Shown here piece after piece: positions 34,320 to 46,142 of a stretch of DNA of 64,000 bases; within the stretch, counting starts at the first letter, position 1; each line of letters opens with the position of its first letter. This DNA comes from Papaver somniferum. Taxonomy: Eukaryota; Streptophyta; Magnoliopsida; Ranunculales; Papaveraceae. The position numbers and the translations under genes were made by a program. The stretch covers positions 237,502,777-237,566,776 of the forward strand of contig NC_039364.1 of assembly GCF_003573695.1 (NCBI RefSeq), read 5' to 3'. The notes under the pieces were generated by a model, which saw nothing but the letters and a program-made list of their open reading frames with translations, made no database searches and was not told the DNA's origin.

Positions 34320-36049
34320 ATTGGCGCAAAAGAAGAACTATGCTTGCCAAAAGAAATTGGATGATTTCGGCCATGTGACACACCTTTTTATTGCCCATCC
34401 GGAATGCGTAAAGTTGGCGTTATGCTTCCCACAAGTTCTCGTATTGGATTGCACCTACAAGATCAATAAGTATGAGATGCCCTTGATGAACGTTGTTGGG
34501 CATACGTCAACCAAGTCACCTTTCACCATTGCTTTTTGTTTTTTGAAAAATGAGTTGAAAGAAAGCTATGTTTGGGCATTAGAACAAGTGAAGTTAATCT
34601 TCCGAGAGGATGCTCTTCCAAAGGTCACGGTAACCGACCAAGAGGCGAAATTGATGTTTGCTATAAGGAAGGTATTTCCGAACACAGAAAAAATTCTTTG
34701 TACCTTTCATATATGGAATAATGTTAGGAAAAAATGCCAACCAATAATTCAACCGCTTAAGTTGAAAGAGTTAGAGAAGATTGCAAAATTACCGAACGGA
34801 GAACGAGAAGTGAAGAAGAAAGAATTCAACAATGCATATGAGGCTAATGAAAGTATATGGGCATGTTTGTCCAACGATTGGGATTCTTTGCAATGGTCAA
34901 TCACCGAAGAAGTGTATGAAGAAAATGTTTCAAAACTCATTGCGAATTGGGGCGTCAAATACCCGGAAATCATTATATACTTACGCAAGCAATTCTTGGG
35001 TACCAACAAACATAGATTTGTTAGTGCATTTAAAAACCACCACAAGCACTTCAACAACCAAGCTACAAGTATGGTAGAGTCGGCTCACTATCGTTTGAAG
35101 AAGAATTTATTTGGGTGCGTGGACACGTTCGCCACTGTGTTTGACGCAATAAAAGACTATTTCATAAGTGATGTTATAAGAATTAAAACATTATTCGAAA
35201 AAAGTCTAATGATGAAGCATAATGAATTTTTGGATGATAAGTGGCTCCAGGGACTAACCCACAGGGTCTCTCATTTGTGCCTTGAACTTATAATGAAGGA
35301 AGTGGATTTGAAGGACAAAATGGATGCTAACTCCCAATAAGAGTGTGTTTGTAAAATGAGGGAAGGCATGGGACTTCCGTGTTGGCGTGATATACTTCGG
35401 TACAAGGATTATATTGTACCTTTTGAGGATATTGATCCTCATTGGAAATAATTGAGTTGTGACCCTATCCCCGATGAGGACGATGATGTAGGGATTTGGG
35501 ACACACCTTATGGGAAAAAGTTGGCTGGGATGTACCGTGGGATGTTCTGAGATCAAAAACAAATATTATGGCACAACTACATGATGCCAATTCTCTATCC
35601 TCACACCCAACAAGGTCTACAAGAACCGAAAAATGGGCCACAAAAAGGTAGAATACCTTCCAAAGAAACCTGGAAAGTGCTCAGAACAAAAGCGTATGCA
35701 CTTGCACCGGAAGGGATCCATCCGGGGTCGAGTACCATGATGCAAAGTACAAAGAAGAGAAGAAAGAAATAGAGAAGATAAACAAGATGGATGAAGTGAA
35801 ACTATCAAAGAAACGCGGTCGACCGAGAAAGGATAAAGGTGAAACAAGTGACAAAGAAGTTAAGAATAGTGGTCCTCTATGTCCTCCCCCGTTGCAAGGA
35901 GAAGTTAAGCTTAAGGGTTAGATGTTTGCATCTCAACAAATGGAAACAACAAAGAGTACTCCGGTGCCCAAGCAAAAGGAGAAAAAAACCATTTATGCAT
36001 ATGGAAAAATGAAAGGTCCTAAAAAGAGATAGTTTGGGAAAGTATTTGC

Positions 36050-36417
36050 GACCTACTAATAGGATTTACAAAAATTACTTGCACAATCAACACTCTTCCA
36101 CCATCTTCCGGAAGACCATGGGGAAAACCATTCTTGAGAGCACGTATCACTTTATCATTACTAGGAATGTGCTTACCTGTCTCCATTGATGTAACAATTT
36201 TCTTCTTTCCTTTCTCTTGTTTTTGTTGTGTTTCTTGTTGTAGTTCTTCTTGTGGTTCTTCCTCTTCATCATCATCACCCTTATCTTCATCAATGTCATC
36301 TTATTGTTGTACATGCAAAGAACAAGTCCTGTCAGTTCCCCTTTTCCCTGCATGCAAGTTCTTGGTGCCACCACCTCGAGGTTTGAGAATTTTTGAATTA
36401 GAAGGAGTCACTTCCAT
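36050..36417 (-). pseudogene. Degraded ORF at the 3' end of the MULE, antisense
   Basis: ATG at 36415-36417 opens MEVTPSNSKILKPRGGGTKN. A stop at 36301-36303 interrupts it; the frame goes on with a Glu/Gln-rich acidic run (DDDEEEEPQEELQQETQQ) and NDKVIRALKNGFPHGLPEDG. It is convergent with the transposase. It may be a second element gene or captured sequence; I do not recognise it. Confidence 0.35.
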
Positions 36418-36579
36418 TGTCCTCCTTTTAAGTTTCTCTTTGAATTTTCCCGGATGGGTGCTAAAACAAATGATTCACCTTAATTAATTTTACAAAAATA
36501 AATAAATATGATTCTACTAAACAAGGTGATAAGTCACCTATAAATGGACAAGTTTATAGGGACCTGTTAGCCATACACT

Positions 36580-36835
36580 GAGTAAGGTTCGGCACATTCG
36601 ATATTTATCAAAATGAGCCAAACAATGTAAGATGGATTTCTAAGTAAACATATTTAAGTTCGGCTAACGATCATAAAAATTAATTATACGTCGAACATGG
36701 TTAAGATAAGTTTCAGTATGTAGGTTTGGTTAATTCGATTTTCAAAAGACAACATGTTTTTCAGCCAAACTATTCTTCGTCTGTAGAGAAAATAAGTTCG
36801 GCTGATAAATGTTAGCCGAACACTACTCTGTAACT
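36580..36835. repeat. TTCGGCT box array, right side of the MULE
   Basis: Several GTTCGGCT/AGCCGAAC boxes, some mutated (for example GGTTTGGTTAA), mirror the intron 1 array. Confidence 0.8.
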
Positions 36836-38002
36836 ACCTAAAACGCGAGGAATCATCAATTACATTTCATGAAATCAATGAAATACGAAAAAAAAAAAAA
36901 ACAATGGGTTTGTGGAAAATACCTTTCTATGTGCAATTTTGAAGAATCAGGGTCTATCTCTCACTCTCCAATACCAATTAATCCACTATCCTCTTCATCT
37001 CCATCTTTTCCAAAAACCCTAGATTGAACACTAGTGGAAAAAAGGCTATCTGAGACATAATGAAACGACGCAAACTGGATGTCCAAAAACCGCCTCATAT
37101 CAGTGTGTCGTTGACTAAGGTCAAGTTGTCGTTGTGGTTGGACTTTTGGTTGACTTGTACAACGACACGTTAGTGTTTGTTGCCGACTAAAGTCAAATTG
37201 TCGTAGTAGTTGGACTTTAATTGACTTCTACAACGACACATAGGGTAGCATCATTTCGGTGGCAGATTTTTGTGGTTAGGATCAACTTGTTTGTTGGAAC
37301 GGCTGAGATGAAACGAGAGTTACTTTTTTATTATCGAGTAATATATTTTTTTTTCTATTTCCTTCATCTCTCACTTCACTCATCTTACCCTCTCACTGCA
37401 GCTCTCACAAACACCACAGCAGAAAAAAAATCACACCATGAACTATTTTCTCTGAAATCCGCCATCATCAAAACCTTTTTCAAGGAAAACCCACCACCAT
37501 CAAACCATTTTATCTGAAATTTAAAAAAAAAAAATCTCTAAAACCCACCTCCATTAAACCTTGAAGAGAAATCTGATTTTGTTCAACCAATTTCGTGTTT
37601 GAAAGACACCCAGTTTTTTTTGTTGTGCAACCATTTCAGTTTTGATCTTACAAATCATACAAATCACTGAGAAAAAAAGGCTTCGTTTTTTTTCTTCATC
37701 TTCTTCTTTTTCAATCCATTTACAGAAGAAAGAAAGGCTTCAATTTCTTCGTTTTCTGATCTCATTGGTTGATGTGTTTGAGTTTGGGTGGTGGTGAAAT
37801 ATGTTTGTTTCGAGACTCCAGATCTATTTTTCTTCATAAAACGAAGCATATTTTCGCGTTTCAAGGAAGAAGACCATTTGTGGGCAAGTTTCTCTTACAA
37901 ATCCTAACCCAAGTTTGATTTTGATATTTTGAAGTTGATTTAATAATTGGGTTTTTTGTTATTTGATTATTTCTAGTATGATTAGTTTCTCGATTTGAGG
38001 CT

Positions 38003-38068
38003 TATAAGGGTATCCCACCACCACCGTATGACAAGATTAAGAAGATGCTTATCCATGATGCTCTTAAG
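38003..38068 (+). pseudogene. RPL13A (fragment): Captured ribosomal protein L13a exon fragment
   Basis: Reads GIPPPPYDKIKKMLIHDALK, close to the conserved uL13/L13a stretch (plant form near GIPxPYDKIKRMVVPDALK). Only about 22 codons are kept. A GT-starting intron-like sequence follows. The protein belongs to the large ribosomal subunit; this piece cannot make it. It lies inside a CACTA, so gene capture is the simplest account. Confidence 0.8.
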
Positions 38069-38218
38069 TAAGATCTGGGTCCTGATTTTAGGGTGAATTT
38101 GAATTGTTTTCAGTTTCTAGATGAGAATAAAAATTTCATTGCAATTTTTTATTTTTTTTTTTTTTTTTGATGAAGGCTTTATTTTGGTAACTCATTATGT
38201 TGTTTTTGTTGTGTGTAG

Positions 38219-40000
38219 ATGCATGAATAGAGCTTGGGCTGGTCTTGGAGAAGCTCTCGAAAGTAGAATCGATAATAAGATTCATGGGTAAAGTCTCTAA
38301 ATCCACTAATCTGTGACTCATGTGTATGGAAATGATTTTACTGAAGTAGGGTTCTGGTTAATTTGTTGTTGTATGTTTATTTTTGGGAGGATGGTGATGG
38401 ATTTACTATGTATTTGATTCCCTGAACTCTGGATTGACTCACTATTGCAAAGGTAAAGCCGCTGGATAGTAAGGTTTCATTCATGGTTATTGGAAACCAA
38501 TCTAATTATATTGCTACGCGATAGCTGGACTAAGTGATGTCGAAGAGTGCTTGAAACCAGAAGATCTATGGATATTGTAGGAATACGTGATCAGTAACTT
38601 TTGTATATATGTACTTCAAGTTTGCTATTATGATATCTGATGTCGCTGGTTAACTCACGCTATTTTGATATAGGTCTGTCTGCTCCTAAGAGCTTGGAGG
38701 ATGCACTTATTACACATAGTGGGAGTACCACAAGAACTCCTGATCCTGGTTCTGCAATTTGTGGCCGAGAAGACTTACCAAAAGATCAGTTCTTGCATAT
38801 TTTAATTGGTAACCAGCTCCACATACTCGATTAACTTTCTGTTATTTGTAGTTACTCCGTGAATGCTCAATTTCTTGCTCCCCTTTGCACCATGAAGTAG
38901 TGGACATAAGAACAACTAAGTACGATATATATGTGGTCAACCTTGTTTGCGAACTGTCATATGAATTTAGTATGTTCTCCACCTTGCATATACGTATCCA
39001 AGTTGTGGAATTTTTTCTTTGTACATATATTTGCCCAATGCCATCATTAGACCTAAAAATTTATGGGTATATTGTTCTGAATACTTGATTTTCTTGTAAA
39101 CTACTGGATTTAGTTATACTAGTTCCTTCCGATTCATGGAGTTGTGTCTTCTTTGCACTATATAAAGCTCATCATGTTTCATAATTTATCTCTAGATAGA
39201 TCGGCTCAGGCTATGAACTCAATATTTTTGCATATTTTGTTTTTCTTGGATTGCTGAGATTTTCTTTCTATGTTTTATGCTTTCCTTCAGATTCCTGTGA
39301 CATTGTTTGTATATGGTTTTGAATCTGTGAAACTTATCGAATATTTGCTATTCAGTTTATGTTTTGAATCTTTTGATTCAAATTATACTTGTTTGGTTAT
39401 TGAATTTAACATGTCTTTTACGTTTGTTCCTTCAGCTGGAAAGTGCTTGAATTTAATGGATGTCAAGCCATGGGAATAGGGTTGGCAAGTCAGATATGGG
39501 AAAGCTTTTAGGATACTGTGAGGAGTGTCAAAGGGAACGCCTTACATGGGGAGTGGCATAGGTATCACTACCAAGCTTTGTTGCAGTAATTATGTATCCA
39601 AGAGTTGCTATGCTAAGTATGTTGTCAATGTGTATTTGATGTTTCAAACTACTTGTTTTGCTGGGTGTGGATTAGCAGGCTTAGACTTTGAAGGTCAGTT
39701 GCAACCAATGCTGCCTGCAAGCTAAATGTGGTGTTGTGATTGGCTCTGCAATGGGTTAGTTAATCAACAAAGATCCCAATTCTTGTCAATGCTGTAAGCT
39801 AATTACCTTTTTATGGCAATCTCTTAGTTTTCTGTTATAGGGAGTTTGAACTTACAAGATGCAAATTTTCTTATAGTAACTGATTGATTGTGTTTTAGTT
39901 CTTGTAGTGTGTGTTTTGATTCTGTTTACTATTTCTTGTAGTAAACGAGAATGGTCTGCCAGTACCACACACTACTACTGACCAAGGTAACTGAATACTT
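38219..40000 (+). pseudogene. Other exon-like fragments in the CACTA
   Basis: Short open pieces flanked by plausible splice sites: MNRAWAGLGEALESRIDNKI (about 38225-38290), SAPKSLEDALITHSGSTT...DLPKDQFLHILIG (about 38677-38808), FSWKVLEFNGCQAMGIGLAS (about 39432-39510) and VNENGLPVPHTTTDQG (about 39943-39988). I do not recognise their source genes. Introns are T-rich, as in plant genes. It is unclear whether one or several donor genes contributed. Confidence 0.4.
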
Positions 40001-41450
40001 AGGTCCTTTATTTAGCTAGGAATCTTTGAAAAGTTGATATCAATGTTAAAGACTACATTTTATTAAGCTAGTGGTGTTCAGATAGTGGTGTCTTACTTTG
40101 TTGTTTAAGAATTGCATACATCTGGCTTTTTGAACAAGAACAAGTGCTAGGGCTTTCTTTTACTAGTGGTAAATGTTAGAAATGAATATTAAAAGTTGAA
40201 ATCATGTGAAGGGCCTAAATACCGGTGATCCATATCTTTCTATGATATCATCTTGATTCTTGATACGTCAATTATTCATCTATAGCTTGTAGTAAATGGT
40301 GCTTGTATGATGCTGTTTTTCTGATTGTTGTACATCCATACAGGTCCTTGGAAAAGTATATTCACTTTTCAGAGATTTTTTCACATTTGTTTTATACTTC
40401 AGTGATGTTGACACCTTTTGATTCTTGTAGGTGTGGGTTGTTCAGTAATTGTTGGCTCGGTTCATCATCATCCGGCAAGATATCATTTTGCTGGTTTGCA
40501 GTTGTATTTATGAACCTTACGACTTGGATATATGACTTGTATGAATTCTAACTTGATTATTTAGTCAAAACTTGATTATTTAGTTTCTTTTGTGATTTTG
40601 AACCCAAGTGTAAACTGAATTCAGTTATGATTTGTGCAACCAATACAATGATTTTTATTTAAATGGCCTTTTGAATTACAAACTCCAAGTTTTATTTATC
40701 TCAGGGTAATTTGAGTTTATTTCATCCCAGTCTGTTAGCCAGATCATTCAGCTGAACCAGCTTCGGAATTCAGCTAAATTTCTATTTTTTTAATATTATA
40801 AAATTAAATCTACGACGTAATTCAGGTATCGTACCTAGCGACAACCTAAAAGCATCGTAATTCCGAGTCAACTTGAAAGTGTCGTTCCATAAAAGACACT
40901 AAATCTACGGCACTTTCAGCGGCAACTTTATAGTGTCGTATATCACTCTCATAAGACACTTTCCAACTATCTTAAAACGGCTTTTTTTCACTAGTGGAAA
41001 TGCTACATAAACAACACCAGGATTCGACGTCCTACCTCTAACACATCGCTTATAACGAGTCGAGGTGCCATATATGAGTTTACTCGAGAGCTTAATCGAA
41101 AAATCAAATTTTGAGAATTTGGTTGTTGTTTTAGGTTTTGGAGAAGTGGGAGAGAGAAAGGTTTTTGGTTTTTAAAAGTTTTATAAAAAAATAAATAAAT
41201 TAAGTAACGGTTAATTAGTGGGTTAATTAAGGGATAACGGTTAATTAGTGGAAGAGTAGTTAATTAGTGGATGGTTAATTATCGTGAGGGTTTTAGGATT
41301 AGAATTTAATTTAGTGGAAGGATAATAATATAACTTAAACTATATAACGGTATTATAAGCATCACTAGGATACCCCTTATAATCTTCCATGGGATGGCAT
41401 AATAAGTCTATATGCCCCAAATTTTTTGGGTATGCCCCAAATGACGGTTG

Positions 41451-44400
41451 GGTTTAATGGCTTTTTTTTTCCAGTAAAATTTAAATTTTTTATCCGAGGC
41501 AATGTCCATTCTCTAGTGACCTCCAATTATCCTAAGATTCCTAACACAACAAGAAATGGTGTGTCCAAAATAAGTTGGACCAGGTGACAAGGACACAGTT
41601 ACTTGAAAAACCCCTAAACTAAAGCTAACTAAACCAATCCAAGTAGTTCATATTCGTAGGCATCAGATGGATCACATGTTCCTTGACCCCATCATAAATA
41701 GTAAACTTCATAAGATGTCTATTGAAGATAAGGCTTTGAGACCATTCTGTTCATAAATAGTAAACTACCTTCATAAGCTGTCTATCAAAATAATAACCCT
41801 TTGACCGAAAACAGAAATATCTGATAGGATAGGTTCATGAACTGATTAAATAGGGTTTATATTCAGGGTTGTCGTCTCAAGACCCAACCAGTTACTCATC
41901 CTAGCTGCTTTATCAAGTTCATAAAATTTAAGAACAAAATGAAAATTGGCCTCCGCAAATGCATCTCTTTATATAGTGTCCTACTTTATCATGTGTTGCA
42001 ATATATGACCCGAATTTTTGACATTTTCCACCCAAACTTCTAAGCAAGGCTGCTATGGGAGACTACCAAATTCTATAAAAAATAGTAACGAGAATTACTT
42101 GTTTTATATAAGTTCGGTAACCCTGTGGAATCTGGTTAACCCTTGTAGCAGTGATGATTTCTGACCGTTAATGTTTAAATATCCTGTAGACCAATCAAGT
42201 TAGGATTGAAGTATGAGTTTCTAACTGGTTGGAGCCTCATGTCCTTGTTGCATTAGTTACTCATTTACTTGCAGTTGCAGTTCTTCACTACTTCTATATC
42301 CAGTTTCTTTATTTTTCTCTTTCTGTCTATAAATTATTTAGAAGACAAATTAAAGTTGGTGCAGTGAGACAACTATGGAATTGAATGGCTGTGGTGCCCT
42401 ACTGATAATTTGCCATGGATTCTCATCATCATGCATGCACCTAATAATTATTGTTATAGACTTTGTCCATCAAACAAAATGTACTGCCACTGCATGTCTG
42501 CGTCGACCATATACTTCACAGAATGGTCCCTAAATTTGCCGGCCGCAACCTTGTGTCCTAGTCCCTACAAATAGAAATGTTCCCAAAGTAGCATAGTTAT
42601 ACAGCCAGTTGATCCCTCTACTCTACAGAAACCATACCTAATTGATCCAATCCATTAACCAGCAATGCTTGATTGTGTCTCCTAACCTTCTCACAAGCTT
42701 GCTAAATATCTTCCCCATGTTGAGATAGAATACGTTTTTAGTCTGCATAGATCAAAAATGTTCTGAGAGCAAAAATATTTTGGAGAACTTTTTATTTGGT
42801 TCAGTAACAACCGGTGCTGGGCTCCCCGACGGGCTAACGTGTCGCAACGAAGATTTCTACCAATGATCATATCTTTATTGATTGCATAATTTGCAATGGT
42901 GGGTCTGTCATCATGATCATCATCTCTGTTACAACATTTTGTTGATTCGATTCTATCGCTATAAATGCTATTAGGTTTTGAGTGACAATTCATTGCATAT
43001 TGTGGGGACTTATGTTGGCACTTTCATCACAACAACACATTTGTAGCTGTTTCACTATTGATTCCATATATATATGACATGAGAAGGGGACAAGACATCC
43101 CTCACATTTATAGCGACGGAAAACCGAGTGGTTTTTGCTTAACAGGAATCTGAAGAAACGTTCTTGTAAAGCGTTGCAGTATTATGTAACATCCAGTTGA
43201 CAGGTGACAATGCGAAATGGAAAGAGATCAAAAGATGTGTACCGTGCTTTATGAGTGTGACCATACGTGGAACTATCGGGCTAAAACTATACGTACCCAG
43301 TTTTCTAGTTTCTTCTTCTATGAACAACAAAATCTTTGATTGTAGGTTTGGTTTTCTTGCTTATATCGGGCTTAATGAGTGTGACCATACATGGAACTAT
43401 CGGGCTAAACTTCTACGTGCCCGATTTTCGAGCCATTTTGATTCTACAAACAACAAAATCATCGATTGTTTAGTCTCTTCATCAGTTATGTGATCGAGAT
43501 TATTACGTACATGGGGTGCTAAAGGGTGACACATTTACATTTTTTGAACGATCCATGATTCATGATGTGTGACAATTCAGGAGAAGGTTATGGAATTTCT
43601 CTCGGTTGATTCATAGATTAATTGATCTTCTTCATGTGTTCTCGCTTTCCTCACCCACCCTCAATAGCATTCACATTTCACAATAACTACGTTCTATGAA
43701 GATTCTGGTTACCCGGGTTTCTTTCTAACATTCATCATAACGCTGGGTATGTGACTAGAATACTCCGTAATTAGTATATTCCAAAGGATCCATGGAAGAT
43801 GGACACTATGATACATGATTTGTGTCATTTTCTCTGTAAAATTCGAACGATAATGAATTTAAATCTAGTATCTTGATGATGCGTTCCTCTAATAAAATTT
43901 TATATTCCCACAAAAAATAAACACAATTCGAGACGTTTAACATCACCATTCATCCTTTTGAATATAAGCCGTTAAAACAAATTAAAGAACGGAACTCAAG
44001 TGTGAGTAGTCTAAGAGTCTTACTCTTATTTTTTGGTCTAACTTTTATTATTGAGATCGGAGTTTCACTGATGATTCGTGTCTCCACGAAAAAATAATTA
44101 ACAAATTGTTAAGAATCATAAATCGTCCAACCCAAAACAGCTTCCTCGCATGAAATATTTTCTGGCAATACTGATCACTCAGTACCGAATTCCATATAAA
44201 ATTAAGCACTTCTTATTTGTCTAGTCCACCTTTTATTTGAATCTAGTCAATGAAAATTTGAAATGTAAGCAGAATTTTTCTGAGGGAGAATAGTAATCTT
44301 GATCATTGCCTCTCAATATTGCTGCAATAACTAACAAGATTTATTGCACCTGTAAACCAGCAACATCTACACTTCATAAGTAAAAGATGCGGGCATTATT

Positions 44401-46090
44401 GTATTGTAAAAAGAGTTTGTCAGTGAATTAAAAAAACGGAACCAACTCAACTAATGTACAAAGATTCTCATAACTCCATTAACCTCTTGGATTTAACTTT
44501 CCTGACATTTTTATCTTCTTTTCATGCATCCTTCTTCAATCATAAATTTCAGACTTCCAAAATCGCTGCTCGAGGAGGAAATTAATGATGGGTTTTAATT
44601 GTTTTTTAAATAGTGTTTCTGACTTTCTGTTAATCGGGTCTTGTACCATACAAAGTCGTGTTTCAAAATTAGTCAACAGAAGTTGTTTTCCCTTCCACTG
44701 TGTTGTCAAACTCTATGATGTTAGCTTCACCTTCCCAAACTATGCTTCCTTTGATGACAAATTCTCATATTACAAAGGAAATTGTTCCCACTTCTAGTTG
44801 AGCCCTTCAGAGCTAGCATTATCGTTGGCCTCATTCCTTCCCTATACCTCAAATGTAGTGAAGGGATGGCACTTGAAAGACAATTTTGTTATAGTGTCCC
44901 CTCATCCTTTATTATATTATATTAGACGCGTACTCAGTATCCGTATAAATTGTGCCAAATGGGTACTCAGTACGTGTAACTTTTTTTTTTCATTTTTTTT
45001 CATGGGAAATATTTATCCAGGTAAAAAAATTTAGAATAAAAAAAATATATCAAATAGGTAAAGAAACGAGTTTTAGTAAAAAAAAAAAGTGAATAAGGAA
45101 AGTTTTTAGATAAAAGTTTAAAAACCAGAAAAAAATACGAGTACTCAAAAAGCAAACGGGTACTCAATACGCCCTTCCCTATAAGGGTGATCAGATCTGA
45201 TCAGCCTTGTAGGAAAACCCTCCATATCCCTTCCCTACAATGAAAATGGAAGATCATAGTACTTGGATTTTTGGTGTTTTGAAGGATGGAGAGGGATAGG
45301 GAAGGGATATCCCTCTCCATAGCGCTAGCTCTTAAGTTTCAAATTTTGATGTGGATTCTTAGATAAATTTCTTCAAACTCACTTCTTGTTTAAGACTGAC
45401 CAGAAAGTGGACGTGTGAGACTTATTATTCTCAAAAAATCATTTGTGTGAGACTCGTTATTCTCAAAATATTCGTTAGTGTTGGGATAGGAGAGGAGCCA
45501 AGATTCATAGATCGAGGGTGCAAAAATCTACTTCGGGTACAAAATCTTTTTTTTAGGAACGCAAAATAACAAAATTAGGTTTTGTTATTACAGTGGGACT
45601 AAAATAAGCTTTGGATCCAGCTGGGTAGGAATTGTAAGTGTACACTCTTACACTAGGCTGGCTCCGCCCCTGATTAGGGATGTCGGGATGTCTAGACAGA
45701 TTATGGAAAAAAGTAATCAATCTTTAGATGAATATTGAGCTTGATTGAGCCACATAACATGCAAGTAGAGGTTGCAAAAGTAAGCTAACCAAATCCATAA
45801 AACATGTACTACGGAAAATTCAACTACTAGATCTTTTATAGAACTTCCATTTTGGCACCAACAGCAATAACAACTTCTATTTCTAACTACTCTAGAAATA
45901 GAACATATTTTACAATATCAAAACAGTGCACTAAATATTGCCTAATATTTCTAATCAAGCTTAATTTACATTCATAATGACCAATCACTAATAGTACTTG
46001 AATGCATTAGACAACAACAAAGAAAACAGTGAATGTCTTCTTTCGAAGCTACATTTCTATTTTTACTCTCATTAATTATGAGACCATACT
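41451..46090. other. Intergenic, no gene recognised
   Basis: AT-rich with only short frames. Visible features: a diverged duplication around CATAAATAGTAAACT (about 41690-41790); a 122-bp tandem duplication at 43252-43466; a MITE-like block at about 44920-45180 with inverted GCGTACTCAGTA / TACTCAATACGCC ends; and an A-rich stretch at 45000-45130. Confidence 0.5.
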
Positions 46091-46142
46091 CCATTAATAA
46101 GTAAGTATAGTTTGGACTCTGGACTTTGATTGATACATACAT

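Larger units (their letters stand above)
31460..36032 (+). pseudogene. FAR1-type MULE transposase (broken)
   Basis: Exon 1 from ATG 31460 is acidic (MCDPNSSEEGES...FSQGQDDDF) and probably ends near 31692. A TTCGGCT-rich intron follows, then a short exon (about 32225-32292) and the main exon from about 32350. The main exon has a FAR1-like DNA-binding region with CPFKIVFNW and CHHNHPRP, then, after a solo LTR, the MULE catalytic core: VLVLDCTYKINKYEMPL (first Asp), PKVTVTDQEAKL (second Asp) and ILCTFHIWNNV. A SWIM-like C-x-C and a GRPRK AT-hook come at the end. Stops at 35338, 35449 and 35548 and shifts after 35560 show decay. Active family members cut and paste DNA. Confidence 0.88.
37029..40996. 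mobile_element. Non-autonomous CACTA element with captured gene fragments
   Basis: Left end CACTAGTGGAAAAAAGGCT, right end the inverse of CACTAGTGAAAAAAAGCCG, with a 3-bp target duplication GAA (37026-37028 and 40997-40999). Subterminal zones (37065-37250 and 40810-40975) are full of short ACGAC / GTCGT boxes, as in CACTA elements. No TnpA or TnpD transposase is visible. The interior is exon-intron-like, including an L13a fragment. Confidence 0.88.
30630..41450 (+). mobile_element. Degenerate FAR1-type MULE, multiply nested
   Basis: The extent is approximate. The left AT-rich AATTAGTG subterminal zone starts near 30630, and the right one runs 41200-41300. At the right end (about 41410-41450) TATGCCCCAAA occurs twice, parallel to the CATGGTCCCC pairs ending the MULE-like elements at 51906 and 61915. 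No clear left terminal repeat was found, so it may be truncated there. The transposase gene, TTCGGCT box arrays near both ends, and three nested elements (Helitron, solo LTR, CACTA) lie inside. Confidence 0.6.

Noticed and set aside
38003..38068. A functional RPL13A gene
   Set aside because: Only one exon fragment of about 22 codons is present, within a transposon; neighbouring exons are missing.
42340..43150. Possible gene between CACTA and bHLH
   Set aside because: Only short frames on both strands with no domain and no splice-consistent chain.
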